A DNA stretch of 64,000 bases, taken from assembly GCA_964484065.1 (NCBI GenBank), contig CAZAEW010000004.1, forward strand, positions 52,273 through 116,272, given 5' to 3'. Below, piece by piece: positions 43,381 to 51,835 of the stretch. Each line of letters begins with the position of its first letter. Position 1 is the stretch's first letter. Made by a program: the position numbers and the translations under genes. The notes below the pieces were generated by a model. It did not search any database. It was not told where the DNA came from and worked only from the letters and a program-made list of their open reading frames with translations. The stretch is from JAEVLT01 sp964484065. GTDB taxonomy: Bacteria; Bacillota; Bacilli; Bacillales; Cytobacillaceae.

Positions 43381-43405
43381 AAAAGACACCTGTTCGGTGT
43401 CTTTT
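43381..43405. terminator. Terminator of the thiamine transport operon
   Basis: AAAAGACAC pairs with GTGTCTTTT. The A- and T-runs allow bidirectional use with the convergent MFS gene. Confidence 0.85.
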
Positions 43406-43419
43406 GTCACTTTTAAATA

Positions 43420-44877
43420 TTAATGTTGAGATCTTGCAGGTGTCAGTTTAGCCTTTATTAATCTCCATCCGGTTAACATTGCGGCTACAAAGCAGATTGA
43501 CGCGGAGCCGATAAAAACAACATGCATTCCTTCTAGAAAAATATCAGGCCTGTGCGGGATTAAGCCTGTAACACGATAGCCGGCTTTATGGCTCATCACG
43601 CCAAAAAGTACAGTTGTGGCAAGCGAAATCCCGACGACCATTCCAACGTTTCTTACTAGAGAATTGACGCTGCCTGCGATTCCCAACTGCGTACGCGGCA
43701 CGGTTGACATGACTAGAGAATTGTTAGGAGATTGAAACAATCCGCTTCCCAGTCCAAGCATACCAACCAATGTTCCAACAAGAGCAATCGGACTTCCGTC
43801 ATGGAGTGTTGCAAGACCAATTTGTGCAATGGCCATTACAAGCAGGCCGAGAAAGGTTAACAGTTCAGAACCGATCTTATCCGATAACGATCCGCTTAAT
43901 GGAGCTACTATGGCCATTGTAATCGGAAAAAGCATCAATAAAAAGCCAGCACTCAAAGGTGTTAGCAGCAGGATATTTTGTGTATAGAATGGTGAAATGA
44001 TATTAAAACAGAAATTAGCAACAAAGACGAGAAAACCACATAAGATGCTCAGTGAAAATAACGGATTTTTAAACAATGCTAAGTGGAGCATTGGTTCCGA
44101 TTTGTGATTCTCTACCCAAAGAAAAACAACAAAAGAGATTAGCGCCACAACAAAAGAGAGGATAATTCGAATATCTCCATAACCAACTTGCTGTCCTAAT
44201 AAAAGGGAGACAAATAATGAAATAATAAACAAGGCAAATAGGAGGCTTCCGGTAATATCCAGTTTTGCGGTGATTTTGATTAAATCCCTTGGAAGCATTC
44301 TCCACCCCAAGGCAATGACAATCAATCCAATTGGAACATTCACCCAAAAGATGTATTCCCAGCCTAATGCAGACACGATGACTCCCCCAAGGCTAGGCCC
44401 GGCTATACTCCCAAGGGAAACGAATGTTCCAATTAATCCTAATGCTTTTCCCCGTTGCCGCGCTGGAAAAATATCGGTAACGATTCCTTGACTGTTGGCC
44501 ATTGTCATTGAGGCTCCCAAGGCTTGAACAGCGCGAAATGTGACTAATAGCGGCAATGTTTTGCTAAAACCGCATAAAAGGGAACCAATGATAAAGATAA
44601 TTGTCCCCCACTTAAAAATCTTAATTTTTCCTATAATATCTCCTAACTTTCCGAAAAAGAGAATTAACGTACAAATGGCAATTAAATAACTGCTGACTAC
44701 CCATTCCGTTTTTGCTATTGGTAAACTAAGATTTTTGGATATAACAGGCAGTGCGATGTTGACAATACTTCCATCAAGCGTGGACATAAAAACGAATAGA
44801 TTCAAAATGACCAAAATCAGCCAGCGTCTTTTTTGAACATTTTCATCTTCTTGATAGGTTTTGGGAATTGAGCTCAA
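43420..44877 (-). CDS. MFS drug efflux transporter, DHA2 (EmrB/QacA) family
   Basis: A 485-residue, fourteen-helix pump. Helix 1 carries STLDGSIVNIALPVI (the D-x-x-I/V-N-x-A-L motif D1 of the family); motif A is GKLGDIIGKIKIF; motif C-like GTFVSLGSIAGPSLGGVI and the second-half LSDKIGSELLTF follow. I used TTG 44877, six bases after GAGGTG, because the upstream GTG lies inside that ribosome site. It is divergent from a MarR gene with two matching operators between them, so it is likely induced by substrate binding to MarR. Confidence 0.9.
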   Translation of the reverse strand: MSSIPKTYQEDENVQKRRWLILVILNLFVFMSTLDGSIVNIALPVISKNLSLPIAKTEWVVSSYLIAICTLILFFGKLGDIIGKIKIFKWGTIIFIIGSLLCGFSKTLPLLVTFRAVQALGASMTMANSQGIVTDIFPARQRGKALGLIGTFVSLGSIAGPSLGGVIVSALGWEYIFWVNVPIGLIVIALGWRMLPRDLIKITAKLDITGSLLFALFIISLFVSLLLGQQVGYGDIRIILSFVVALISFVVFLWVENHKSEPMLHLALFKNPLFSLSILCGFLVFVANFCFNIISPFYTQNILLLTPLSAGFLLMLFPITMAIVAPLSGSLSDKIGSELLTFLGLLVMAIAQIGLATLHDGSPIALVGTLVGMLGLGSGLFQSPNNSLVMSTVPRTQLGIAGSVNSLVRNVGMVVGISLATTVLFGVMSHKAGYRVTGLIPHRPDIFLEGMHVVFIGSASICFVAAMLTGWRLIKAKLTPARSQH

Positions 44878-44902
44878 GCAGAACACCTCATTTTTGGCAG
44901 GT

Positions 44903-44965
44903 TAGTTGCAGATGCAACTATTTCTAGTGCATAATTTTAATCTAATTTTGTTGCGGATGCAACTA
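44903..44965. promoter_or_regulatory. Twin MarR operators in the MFS-MarR intergenic region
   Basis: TAGTTGCAGATGCAACTA (44903-44920; 7-bp arms) and TTGTTGCGGATGCAACTA (44948-44965; GTTGC/GCAAC arms) share GTTGC-N4-GCAAC. They are 45 bp apart and cover both divergent promoter regions. Confidence 0.85.
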
Positions 44966-45015
44966 TTATCCGTTAAAATTCAATTAGATATTATTCTTAG
45001 CAAGAAGGGGAAGAA

Positions 45016-45438
45016 ATGAAAAAAGTCCCAATAGGTAAATTAATTTCCCTTATCAACCGACAGAATCAAAAATACCTTGCCAAAGACTTAAAGGAATTTC
45101 AATTAGGCGGGGGAGGACAGCACAGTTTTTTAATGGAAATTTTAACACGTCCAGGAATTAACCAGGATCAATTAACAAATGACTTGAAATTTGATAAAGC
45201 AACTACTGCAAGAACAGTGAAATTTTTAGAGAATGAAGGGTATATCCAAAGAATGGAAGACGCTAAAGACCGCCGTTCTTGCATGATTTACCCAACACAA
45301 AAGGGTCTCAATTTCAAGCCCACTCTTCTTGGAATTTTAAGTGGTGCCAATGAACGGTTGACGGCCAGTTTAACAGAAGAAGAAAAAGATCAACTCATCT
45401 ATTTACTGAATAAAATGTATGATGAAATCCGAGAGTAA
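45016..45438 (+). CDS. MarR-family repressor of the divergent pump
   Basis: A 140-residue winged-helix regulator. The recognition helix region is INQDQLTNDLKFDKATTARTVKFLENEGYI (core DKATTARTVKFLE) and the wing DAKDRRSCMIYPTQKG has the usual D..DRR. Start ATG 45016 after AAGGGGAAGA. The twin palindromes upstream of it and of the pump gene give strong contextual support for autoregulation and pump control. A very long terminator palindrome follows. Confidence 0.92.
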   Translation: MKKVPIGKLISLINRQNQKYLAKDLKEFQLGGGGQHSFLMEILTRPGINQDQLTNDLKFDKATTARTVKFLENEGYIQRMEDAKDRRSCMIYPTQKGLNFKPTLLGILSGANERLTASLTEEEKDQLIYLLNKMYDEIRE

Positions 45439-45464
45439 TTTTTTCTTTGTGTTTTACTATTAAG

Positions 45465-45516
45465 AAAAGGAACAGCCTTTAATCACATTTAAATGTGATT
45501 AAAGGCTGTTCCTTTT
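45465..45516. terminator. 52-nt perfect palindrome, bidirectional terminator
   Basis: AAAAGGAACAGCCTTTAATC begins the left arm, and the right arm is its exact complement; the 26-bp arms have no mismatch and meet at ATTTAAAT. Runs of A and T at the ends allow use by both the MarR gene and the convergent permease gene. Confidence 0.9.
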
Positions 45517-46853
45517 TAACTGGCTTTTGATAATAATTTATTTCGATCATTTCTTGATTTTAAAACTTTGTAAACCGGGATTCCAATAATCGCTATCCCA
45601 ATTGACAACACCGTATCAATCGGAGTATTGATAATGGTGCTTCCAACAATGTAGACTCCACCGAGAACAGCAACGATCGGAGTGATTGGATATAAAGGAA
45701 CTTTATAGAGGTTGCTGCTGCCCATTCCTTTTTTACGAAGCAAAAAGACAGAGAAAAAGGCTAATCCATAAAACATAAAGACGGCAAAAATGGCAATATC
45801 AGATAGGCGGTCAGGGTTCCCTAAAAGCATCATGAGAATAGAAATGATCAACTGCGCTAAAGTAGCACCGACAGGCGTTTTAAATTTAGGATGAACTCTC
45901 GACAGCATTTTAGACGCAGGCAGCATTCCTGTTTCCGCCATTGAAAAAGGAATCCGCGGGAAGGTAAGAACTTTACCGTTTAAACATCCGAAGATAGAAA
46001 CCATGATTCCGATCGTAATAAGATTTCCGCCAACTCTTCCAAAAAGCAGAGTCGCTGCGGTGCTAGCTGCATTCGGGCCTAACTGAGCGATTTTGCTGGC
46101 AGGTAATACATGCAGCATGGCAATATTGACTGTAAGATAGGCTGTAGTAACAATAACAATACCAGTAATAATGGCTCTTGGGAGGGTTTTTGCCGGGTTT
46201 TTCATTTCTCCCGCCATATATCCAACATTCATCCAGCCATCGTACGCCCATAAAGTAGCCAAGACTGCAGCACCCATCCCAACAGCATGACTTTGTCCGC
46301 TTGCCATGTTAAGGATTGGGGTACCGCCTTTGGCAATTCCAAAAACAGCAATGAGAGTAATGGGAATTAATTTTCCGATTGTGGAGATGTTTTGAATAAA
46401 TCCGCCAAACTGGGTTCCTAATAGGTTCATGCCAACAAGAAAAATCATCGTAATAATAGCAATACCAATTTTGTAGCTGTCAGCGAAGCCGAAAAAGCCG
46501 GCCACGAGGGTTCCAAAATATAAACCAAGAGCTCCCATCAACGCAGGCCCATAAACAAGAGTTTGCACCCATCCGCACAAGAATCCCCAAAAGTTCCCGT
46601 AAGCTTCTTCAATATAGTGGTATAATCCGCCGGTTTTCGGTATTTTGACACTGACTTCAGCAATTGTCAAACCGCTTGCAAGCGTAATAATCCCGCCAAT
46701 AATCCAAGCTAATAGTGCCATTGACGAATTTCCAGTATCAGAAATAACAATACCTGGTTTCATAAAAATTCCTGATCCAATGACCGTACCAACAACAATT
46801 GAGGTAGAAACTATAAAACCAATATTTTTCTTTAAATGTGCTTCACTTGCCAT
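45516..46853 (-). CDS. Amino acid exchanger, SteT/LAT-like (APC superfamily)
   Basis: A 445-residue, twelve-helix antiporter. The start KNIGFIVSTSIVVGTVIGSGIFMKPG has the diagnostic GSGIF helix-1 motif; LATLWAYDGWMNVGYMAGEMKNPAKTLP in helix 6 follows the LAT/SteT consensus (core YDGW..V..M.GE.K.P). Related to B. subtilis SteT (serine/threonine exchanger). The ATG follows GGAGGGCGGACA. Its stop lies in the big palindromic terminator. Substrate is inferred only from family. Confidence 0.87.
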   Translation of the reverse strand: MASEAHLKKNIGFIVSTSIVVGTVIGSGIFMKPGIVISDTGNSSMALLAWIIGGIITLASGLTIAEVSVKIPKTGGLYHYIEEAYGNFWGFLCGWVQTLVYGPALMGALGLYFGTLVAGFFGFADSYKIGIAIITMIFLVGMNLLGTQFGGFIQNISTIGKLIPITLIAVFGIAKGGTPILNMASGQSHAVGMGAAVLATLWAYDGWMNVGYMAGEMKNPAKTLPRAIITGIVIVTTAYLTVNIAMLHVLPASKIAQLGPNAASTAATLLFGRVGGNLITIGIMVSIFGCLNGKVLTFPRIPFSMAETGMLPASKMLSRVHPKFKTPVGATLAQLIISILMMLLGNPDRLSDIAIFAVFMFYGLAFFSVFLLRKKGMGSSNLYKVPLYPITPIVAVLGGVYIVGSTIINTPIDTVLSIGIAIIGIPVYKVLKSRNDRNKLLSKAS

Positions 46854-47036
46854 GTCCGCCCTCCGAGTACAGATGTATTTTTAAACATAGTCGGATTATA
46901 TCATGGTAACTATGTTAAAATAATATTTTAGAAAATTTAAATTTTGTTTGGCGGAGTATGCAGGTTAATTGGATTTAAATTGGAAGGTTTTAGATGAGGA
47001 ATTAGAAGGATTTATTGGGTAAAACATTCATGAAAA

Positions 47037-47086
47037 AAAGAGCTGATTAAAATATTCCTATTTTAGATGTCTCAGCTCTTGTTTTT
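47037..47086 (-). terminator. Terminator of the 36-residue gene
   Basis: AAGAGCTGA pairs with TCAGCTCTT, with an inner TAAAATA/TATTTTA stem. On the leftward strand seven T follow the stem. Confidence 0.75.
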
Positions 47087-47111
47087 CATAGCAGAAAAAT
47101 ATTTTGAGTAA

Positions 47112-47222
47112 TTATAGTCGATCATCTTCCCATAATTTATAGTAGAATTCCTCTACTTCCATTTCATTCCTTTCATTCAGATGATTCATTTCGTTTTCTT
47201 CAAATAGTTGTAAGTTTGTCAT
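47112..47222 (-). CDS. Small acidic protein, 36 residues, unknown
   Basis: Starts MTNLQLFEENEMNHLNERNE and ends YYKLWEDDRL: highly acidic, helical in appearance and without a membrane segment. An excellent AAGGAGGAG ribosome site lies ten bases before the ATG, and a dedicated terminator follows its stop. These support real translation. I do not recognise a family. It lies between the SteT-like exchanger and the DUF2500 gene. It might be a short regulator or antitoxin-like peptide, but nothing shows this. Confidence 0.6.
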   Translation of the reverse strand: MTNLQLFEENEMNHLNERNEMEVEEFYYKLWEDDRL

Positions 47223-47470
47223 TTTTCCATCTCCTCCTTGAATTTTTTTGTTAATAATGATGTTTTTAAATTTTAACAAATAGAAGCTATTAATAAAATG
47301 GAAACATTACGACCTAATTACTAGAAAATCGACAAAATCTCTAGTATTTTAACGGATCTATTGAGTTGATTGGATGATAAAAGGAGGAAATAAAACGATT
47401 TTAGAAAAGATGTGTCGAAAGTTTTTGCTGCTTAAGGAAATTTAATGATGTAAATAATGTTAAAAGAATT

Positions 47471-47854
47471 CTACTCATCTTCCATTTTCGTAAACTGCAA
47501 CAAAACTTTCCCTTGATATGTCAGTTTTCCATAATCTCCTTTACAAATGGATGAATATTCGATTGCGCTTGTCTCAAACTCCATACTTTCCCCGTTATCA
47601 AGTTCGAACAAAATAAAATAATACGTACTTGTTGGATAATAATAGTGGATTTCAATTTGGTGCAAATGGTGAATAACTTGAGTCCGTTTAGAAACTACCT
47701 TTGCAGAAACCGTTAAAACTGGCCGTTTATTTGAATAATGGAAGTCTAACATTTCCTTGATATTTAGAAAGATGATCGTCCCAATGAATAAGATTATAAA
47801 AACAGGTATCATGATCTGAACAATACCAAAAAAATCAATTGGCAAACTTTCCAA
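47471..47854 (-). CDS. DUF2500-like membrane protein
   Basis: A 127-residue protein from TTG 47854, nine bases after GGGGG. One membrane helix (about 7-30) is followed by a beta-rich domain: LTVSAKVVSKRTQV, TYYFILFELDNGESMEFETSAIEYSSICKGDYGKLTYQGKVLLQF (core F.LDNGE..EF.....Y....GD.G.LT.QG). This matches the DUF2500 pattern as I recall it. Longer readings from 47917 have no ribosome site. Function unknown. Convergent side is the small 36-residue gene; nosD is divergent. Confidence 0.75.
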   Translation of the reverse strand: MESLPIDFFGIVQIMIPVFIILFIGTIIFLNIKEMLDFHYSNKRPVLTVSAKVVSKRTQVIHHLHQIEIHYYYPTSTYYFILFELDNGESMEFETSAIEYSSICKGDYGKLTYQGKVLLQFTKMEDE

Positions 47855-48214
47855 GTGTTGATTCCCCCTGAATGAACCATTTCTATAATATACGTTAAAT
47901 TTCCAAATTAGGTTCATTTGGAGAGGCGTGTCTAAATCTAACTTTTCTCAACAGTTTTTTATGTTAAAACTCAGATAAAGTTAAAAAAATTTAAGGAATT
48001 TTAATGAAAATAAAAGGGAGTAAATAGGCTATTATTCTTCAAAATTCGGATATTTTTATCTGTATTTGGAAAATTCACGAAATTGACGAAAATAGCCCTA
48101 TGGAGTCATTTGATTATTACCTATAATGATGTAATTTAACATAGAGATGTTGGTCCTTATTTGCGACTGCAATGTTTCGTCAAATAACTCAGACTTTTCA
48201 TAAAGGAGGAGGGA
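47855..48214. other. Intergenic region between DUF2500 and nos genes
   Basis: About 360 bp, AT-rich. It includes TATAAT at 48122-48127 as a likely -10 for the nos operon, with no clear -35 and no FNR box (TTGAT-N4-ATCAA) that I can find. It ends with the strong AAAGGAGGAGGG site at about 48202 that serves the 23-codon frame. No other gene is seen. Confidence 0.45.
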
Positions 48215-48286
48215 ATGAGTTTATTAGAAAGGAACCTTCAGTATGAAAACTATAAGGAGAATCGCTTTATTAGTAGGGATCATTAG
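48215..48286 (+). CDS. 23-codon leader reading frame overlapping nosD
   Basis: Reads MSLLERNLQYENYKENRFIS then RDH. It has the best ribosome site in the region (AAAGGAGGAGGG, a few bases before ATG 48215) and overlaps the nosD start in another frame by 44 bases. nosD itself has the weaker GAAAGGAACC. This suggests translational coupling or control of nosD, if the frame is used. The peptide sequence itself may be unimportant. Confidence 0.45.
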   Translation: MSLLERNLQYENYKENRFISRDH

Positions 48287-49523
48287 TTTACTGTCTGGAA
48301 AGGAGGCTCTTGCAGAAAGTTCCCTTCAATCCAAAATTGACTTCATTCCTGAGGGCGGAACACTTCACCTTAAAAAGGGGATTTATCGTGAACGGATTGT
48401 CTTGGATAAATCGATTCATTTACAGGGGGAAAAAGGAACTATTTTCAAGGTTTGCACTTCAAAACCAGTGATTACGGTTAAAGGGAAAAATGTAAGGATA
48501 CAAGGGGTTAAAATAGAAACTTGTCAAAAGAAGTCTGGAAATCCGGTTATTCTTATTACAGGGAAAAAACATCATCTGGAGGATATTTCAGTTAAGTCGA
48601 AAAGAGTGGCAGTAAAGCTTGACCATGCAACACAAACAACATTAAATAAAATGAATGTAACCGGTTACGAACAAGAACGGGGATTTGATTTGTGGGAATC
48701 GAATTTTAACTCCTTTACCGGGATTAAAATTGATCATGCCCAAGACGGATTCTATATGGAAAACAGTCATTATAATATTTTTATAGGAAATCAAATCAGC
48801 AATTCCAGATATGGATTACATGTTATGTTCTCGGACAATATTACCATCAAAAACAATTGGTCGAAACGAAACTTTACCGGGGCAATGGTTATGGAAACCA
48901 GTGGATCTGTCATCAAAGGGAACAGGCTAACTGATAATAACCAAAATGTAAATGCCCAGGGACTCCTTTTATATGATGTTCATAACTCCCTTGTAAGCAG
49001 CAATATCATAGCGGGCAACAGGGTTGGAATGTATATGGAGGAATCCAGTGAAAATGTGATAAAAAACAATCAAATAACCGCAAATTTCATTGGGGCTCAA
49101 ATAACGAAAATCCGCAATAATAAAATAATCAATAACACATTCATCAGCAATGTCAGTGAAGTTCAAGCGATTAAAGGCAAAAATAACCTGTTTAAAAACA
49201 ACTATTGGGATGCGGCGTGGAAGTTGGACACAGATGGGGATGGGAAAAGCAATCTACCATATCGGGCAGACCCATACTTTTTAAACTTAATTGATGAAAC
49301 ACCGGAATATCAGTTGTTTTTTCAAGATCCAGGAATGATTTTGCTGCAAAAAATGCTTAAAAGTCCGGATAGTAAGCTCGTAACGGACGAAAGCCCCTTA
49401 ATGGAAGCAGGGGGAGATAAAAAAGATCAGCCAGAGACAAATAAAGCCTATGCTTGGATATTAAGTATAGCAATGATCGGCGGGAGTCTACTAATGATGA
49501 TGATAGGGAGGAAAAAATTGTGA
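48243..49523 (+). CDS. nosD: NosD-like copper-processing beta-helix protein
   Basis: A 426-residue exported protein. Signal peptide with cleavage near SGKEALAES (about 24). The body is a right-handed beta-helix of CASH type, visible as repeated N-x-I-x-x-N turns such as YNIFIGNQISNSRYGLHVMFSDNITIKNN (core HVMFSDN, typical of NosD). A C-terminal helix (about 403-421) anchors it. NosD works with the NosFY transporter to mature the copper sites of nitrous-oxide reductase. Ends overlapping nosL by four bases. Confidence 0.9.
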   Translation: MKTIRRIALLVGIISLLSGKEALAESSLQSKIDFIPEGGTLHLKKGIYRERIVLDKSIHLQGEKGTIFKVCTSKPVITVKGKNVRIQGVKIETCQKKSGNPVILITGKKHHLEDISVKSKRVAVKLDHATQTTLNKMNVTGYEQERGFDLWESNFNSFTGIKIDHAQDGFYMENSHYNIFIGNQISNSRYGLHVMFSDNITIKNNWSKRNFTGAMVMETSGSVIKGNRLTDNNQNVNAQGLLLYDVHNSLVSSNIIAGNRVGMYMEESSENVIKNNQITANFIGAQITKIRNNKIINNTFISNVSEVQAIKGKNNLFKNNYWDAAWKLDTDGDGKSNLPYRADPYFLNLIDETPEYQLFFQDPGMILLQKMLKSPDSKLVTDESPLMEAGGDKKDQPETNKAYAWILSIAMIGGSLLMMMIGRKKL

Positions 49524-50110
49524 AACATCCTGTTTTTAAAACATTCGTAATGGTAATGGCAACTATATTATTAATCGTGGGGTGTGGGAAGAATCAACCG
49601 CAACCGTTTACACCCAATGCAAAAACAGATAAGTGCGCATTATGCAACATGGCGGTAAAAAATGATCATTTCGCAACTGAAGTGATTCTGGAAAACGGAA
49701 AGAAATTAGCCTTTGACGATCTTGGCTGCATGGTAAAATATATGAAACAAAATAAAAATAAAAAAGCAGCGGTTTCTTATGTAAGAGACTATAATACGAA
49801 CAAATGGGTTCAGCTGGAGAATGCAACCTATGTTCATGATAACGATGCCGCCAAAACTCCAATGGCTTACAATGTGATTTCCTTTACTGCCAAAGATGAT
49901 GCACAAAAATTCATTGATAATCAAAAAGGCAAACTATATACTTACGAAGCTCTAAAAAAATACAATTGGGAACGTGATCCCGCTGCCCTGAAAAAATTAA
50001 TGGAAATGAAAATGAAGCGCGAAGCTGAAAAAGCGAACAAAATGGGAAATAACCCAACAATGGAAAATAAATCAATGATGGATAATAACACAACAGATAT
50101 GAAGAAATAA
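49520..50110 (+). CDS. nosL: NosL copper chaperone lipoprotein
   Basis: A 196-residue lipoprotein: VKHPVFKTFVMVMATILLIVGCG (signal ending IVGCG, lipobox Cys about 22). The metal motif KCALCNMAVKNDHFA carries CxxCxM, as in copper-binding NosL. Then DLGCMVKYM and YVHDNDAAKTPM fit the family. The C-terminal 45 residues are unusual, with about eight Met (MEMKMKR, NPTMENKSMMDN), which could bind Cu(I). GTG start 49520 after GGGAGGAAAAAATT. Terminated before nosY by a strong hairpin. Confidence 0.92.
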   Translation: MKHPVFKTFVMVMATILLIVGCGKNQPQPFTPNAKTDKCALCNMAVKNDHFATEVILENGKKLAFDDLGCMVKYMKQNKNKKAAVSYVRDYNTNKWVQLENATYVHDNDAAKTPMAYNVISFTAKDDAQKFIDNQKGKLYTYEALKKYNWERDPAALKKLMEMKMKREAEKANKMGNNPTMENKSMMDNNTTDMKK

Positions 50111-50125
50111 AGAAAGATAGTCGAT

Positions 50126-50159
50126 GCAAAAAGACAGTCAGATTTGATTGTCTTTTTGC
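50126..50159 (+). terminator. Terminator or attenuator between nosL and nosY
   Basis: GCAAAAAGACAGTCA pairs with TGATTGTCTTTTTGC (one G-U) around GATT. The T5 lies inside the stem, with TGCG after it, so it could be an RNA-processing or partial attenuation site rather than a full terminator. Confidence 0.65.
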
Positions 50160-50251
50160 GTAGGCTGTTTTATAGTTCATTGTTAATTTTTCCGCTTTGT
50201 TGATTGGTGTTTATTCCAACGAGGAAATTTAACAACAAGGATGTGATTACT

Positions 50252-51064
50252 ATGGTGAATTTATGGTTTTCTGAATGGAGAGCGATGACGAGGCAGCGTT
50301 CATACTATTCTTTCATGCTGCTTTGGATCATCGTTTTTTCACTGTTATTTTTACTGGAAAGAAATAATGAAGGGCTGACAGGTTTTACAAATACAACAGG
50401 AACAATCGTTAATATTATTCTTTATTTATTGCCATTATTCATGATGCTGATTGGATCCTTTTCCATTGCAAATGAGGTAGAAAATGGGCAATGGGATTTA
50501 TTATGTACGTATCCTCTAAATACTTCAGGATATATATTCGGCAAATTTTTCGGCTTATACAGTTCTCAAGGCATTGTGTTTACATTAAGTTTTGGGGTCA
50601 GTATGGCTATTGGATTATTAATGGGAATTCAGCTTTCCGTAAAATGGCTGATCGGTATTTATTTATTTTCTCTTTTCTTAATTTATGTTTTTTTAATCCT
50701 GGGTATTTTTATTGGAACTTTAGTAAATACAAGGTGGAAAGCACTGATTTTAACAGTGACAGTTTGGTTTTTCCTTATCATGATTTGGCCGACAGTATTA
50801 ATTTCACTCCTTGGATTGGTACCATATCCAATGATCGGAGTTTTATTGAAAATGGCTCTGACGTTAAATCCTGCTGAGTTTCTGCGGCTATTTTTCATAA
50901 GCCAATGGAACAGTGGTTCCATATTCGGACAGACGTACGATAATCTGGTTCATATATTTCAGTCAGGTGCAGGCTGGGTGATTCTAATCGGTTATTTGAC
51001 CGTTTTTCTGCTCCTTTATTCTGGTCTTTCCATTTATTTTATGAGGAGGAGAAGGTTGAAATGA
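50252..51064 (+). CDS. nosY: NosY-like ABC transporter permease
   Basis: A 270-residue membrane protein with about six helices (first about 21-41). FMMLIGSFSIANEVENGQWDLLCTYPL matches NosY/ABC-2 permeases (core E.E.G....L.T.P). LNPAEFLRLFFI near the C-terminus is also shared. Start ATG 50252 after AAGGATGTGA; longer readings from 50204 lack a ribosome site. Overlaps nosF by four bases. With NosF and NosD it forms the putative sulfur/copper-site maturation transporter. Confidence 0.85.
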   Translation: MVNLWFSEWRAMTRQRSYYSFMLLWIIVFSLLFLLERNNEGLTGFTNTTGTIVNIILYLLPLFMMLIGSFSIANEVENGQWDLLCTYPLNTSGYIFGKFFGLYSSQGIVFTLSFGVSMAIGLLMGIQLSVKWLIGIYLFSLFLIYVFLILGIFIGTLVNTRWKALILTVTVWFFLIMIWPTVLISLLGLVPYPMIGVLLKMALTLNPAEFLRLFFISQWNSGSIFGQTYDNLVHIFQSGAGWVILIGYLTVFLLLYSGLSIYFMRRRRLK

Positions 51065-51780
51065 CGGCTCGTCTCGAAATAAAAAATACAGCAAAAAAAT
51101 TTAAAAAGAATACAGCATTACACCCTTTTTCCTTAAACGCCCGTGAAGGGGAGTGCATAGCACTGTGTGGCGGTAACGGTGCTGGTAAAAGCACCTTACT
51201 TCATATTATTGCGGGAATATCTGCCCCAACTGAGGGGACTGTATGCGTTGAAAATATCGATCTGCTCAAGAATCGAAAAGGATATGTTGCGCAAATTGGC
51301 TTTATGCCTGATGAGTTTAATGCCCAAGAGTCCCTGACAGTGATCGAATTTTTACATTTTTATGCCAAACTGCGGAATGTTTCTTTTGAGCGTGTCAATG
51401 AGATCATTCAGCTAATCGGACTGGATGAAAAGAAATTGGATATTATCAAACATCTTTCAAAAGGAATGAGGCAGAGGCTCCTATTTGGACAAGCTATAAT
51501 TGGCAGCCCGCGAGTACTGATTCTTGATGAACCGACAAATGGATTGGACCCATTTTGGATAGATGTTTTTATAAAAATTTTGAACGATTTGAAAAAAACG
51601 GGAACAACTGTAATATTCTCCACTCACATGATGGACGTTGCTGCAGAGACAGCAGATCAGGTCATATTTATGGAGAACGGAAGGGCGGCAGTTTCTTTAA
51701 GGAATGATTTCCAAAATCCGAAAGAATTTATGGACAAATTATTACATTTATACAGAAAGAAGGGGATTGGAATCGATTAA
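51061..51780 (+). CDS. nosF: NosF-like ABC transporter ATPase
   Basis: A 239-residue ATPase. Walker A GGNGAGKST, signature LSKGMRQRL, Walker B VLILDEPTNGLDP and H-loop IFSTHMMDVA are intact; IGFMPDEFNAQESLTVIEFLHFYA is typical of NosF. ATG overlaps the nosY stop (ATGA). The following kinase gene begins 55 bases downstream on the same strand and may be cotranscribed. Confidence 0.9.
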   Translation: MTARLEIKNTAKKFKKNTALHPFSLNAREGECIALCGGNGAGKSTLLHIIAGISAPTEGTVCVENIDLLKNRKGYVAQIGFMPDEFNAQESLTVIEFLHFYAKLRNVSFERVNEIIQLIGLDEKKLDIIKHLSKGMRQRLLFGQAIIGSPRVLILDEPTNGLDPFWIDVFIKILNDLKKTGTTVIFSTHMMDVAAETADQVIFMENGRAAVSLRNDFQNPKEFMDKLLHLYRKKGIGID

Positions 51781-51835
51781 GATTATTAAAAAACTGAATA
51801 TTCGAAGCATTTATGCTATAACTGAGGTAGAAAGT

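Noticed and set aside
47373..47444. Short frame with AAAGGAGGA inside, near 47381
   Set aside because: The ribosome-like site falls inside the frame, with no start codon at suitable distance after it; perhaps a decayed gene.
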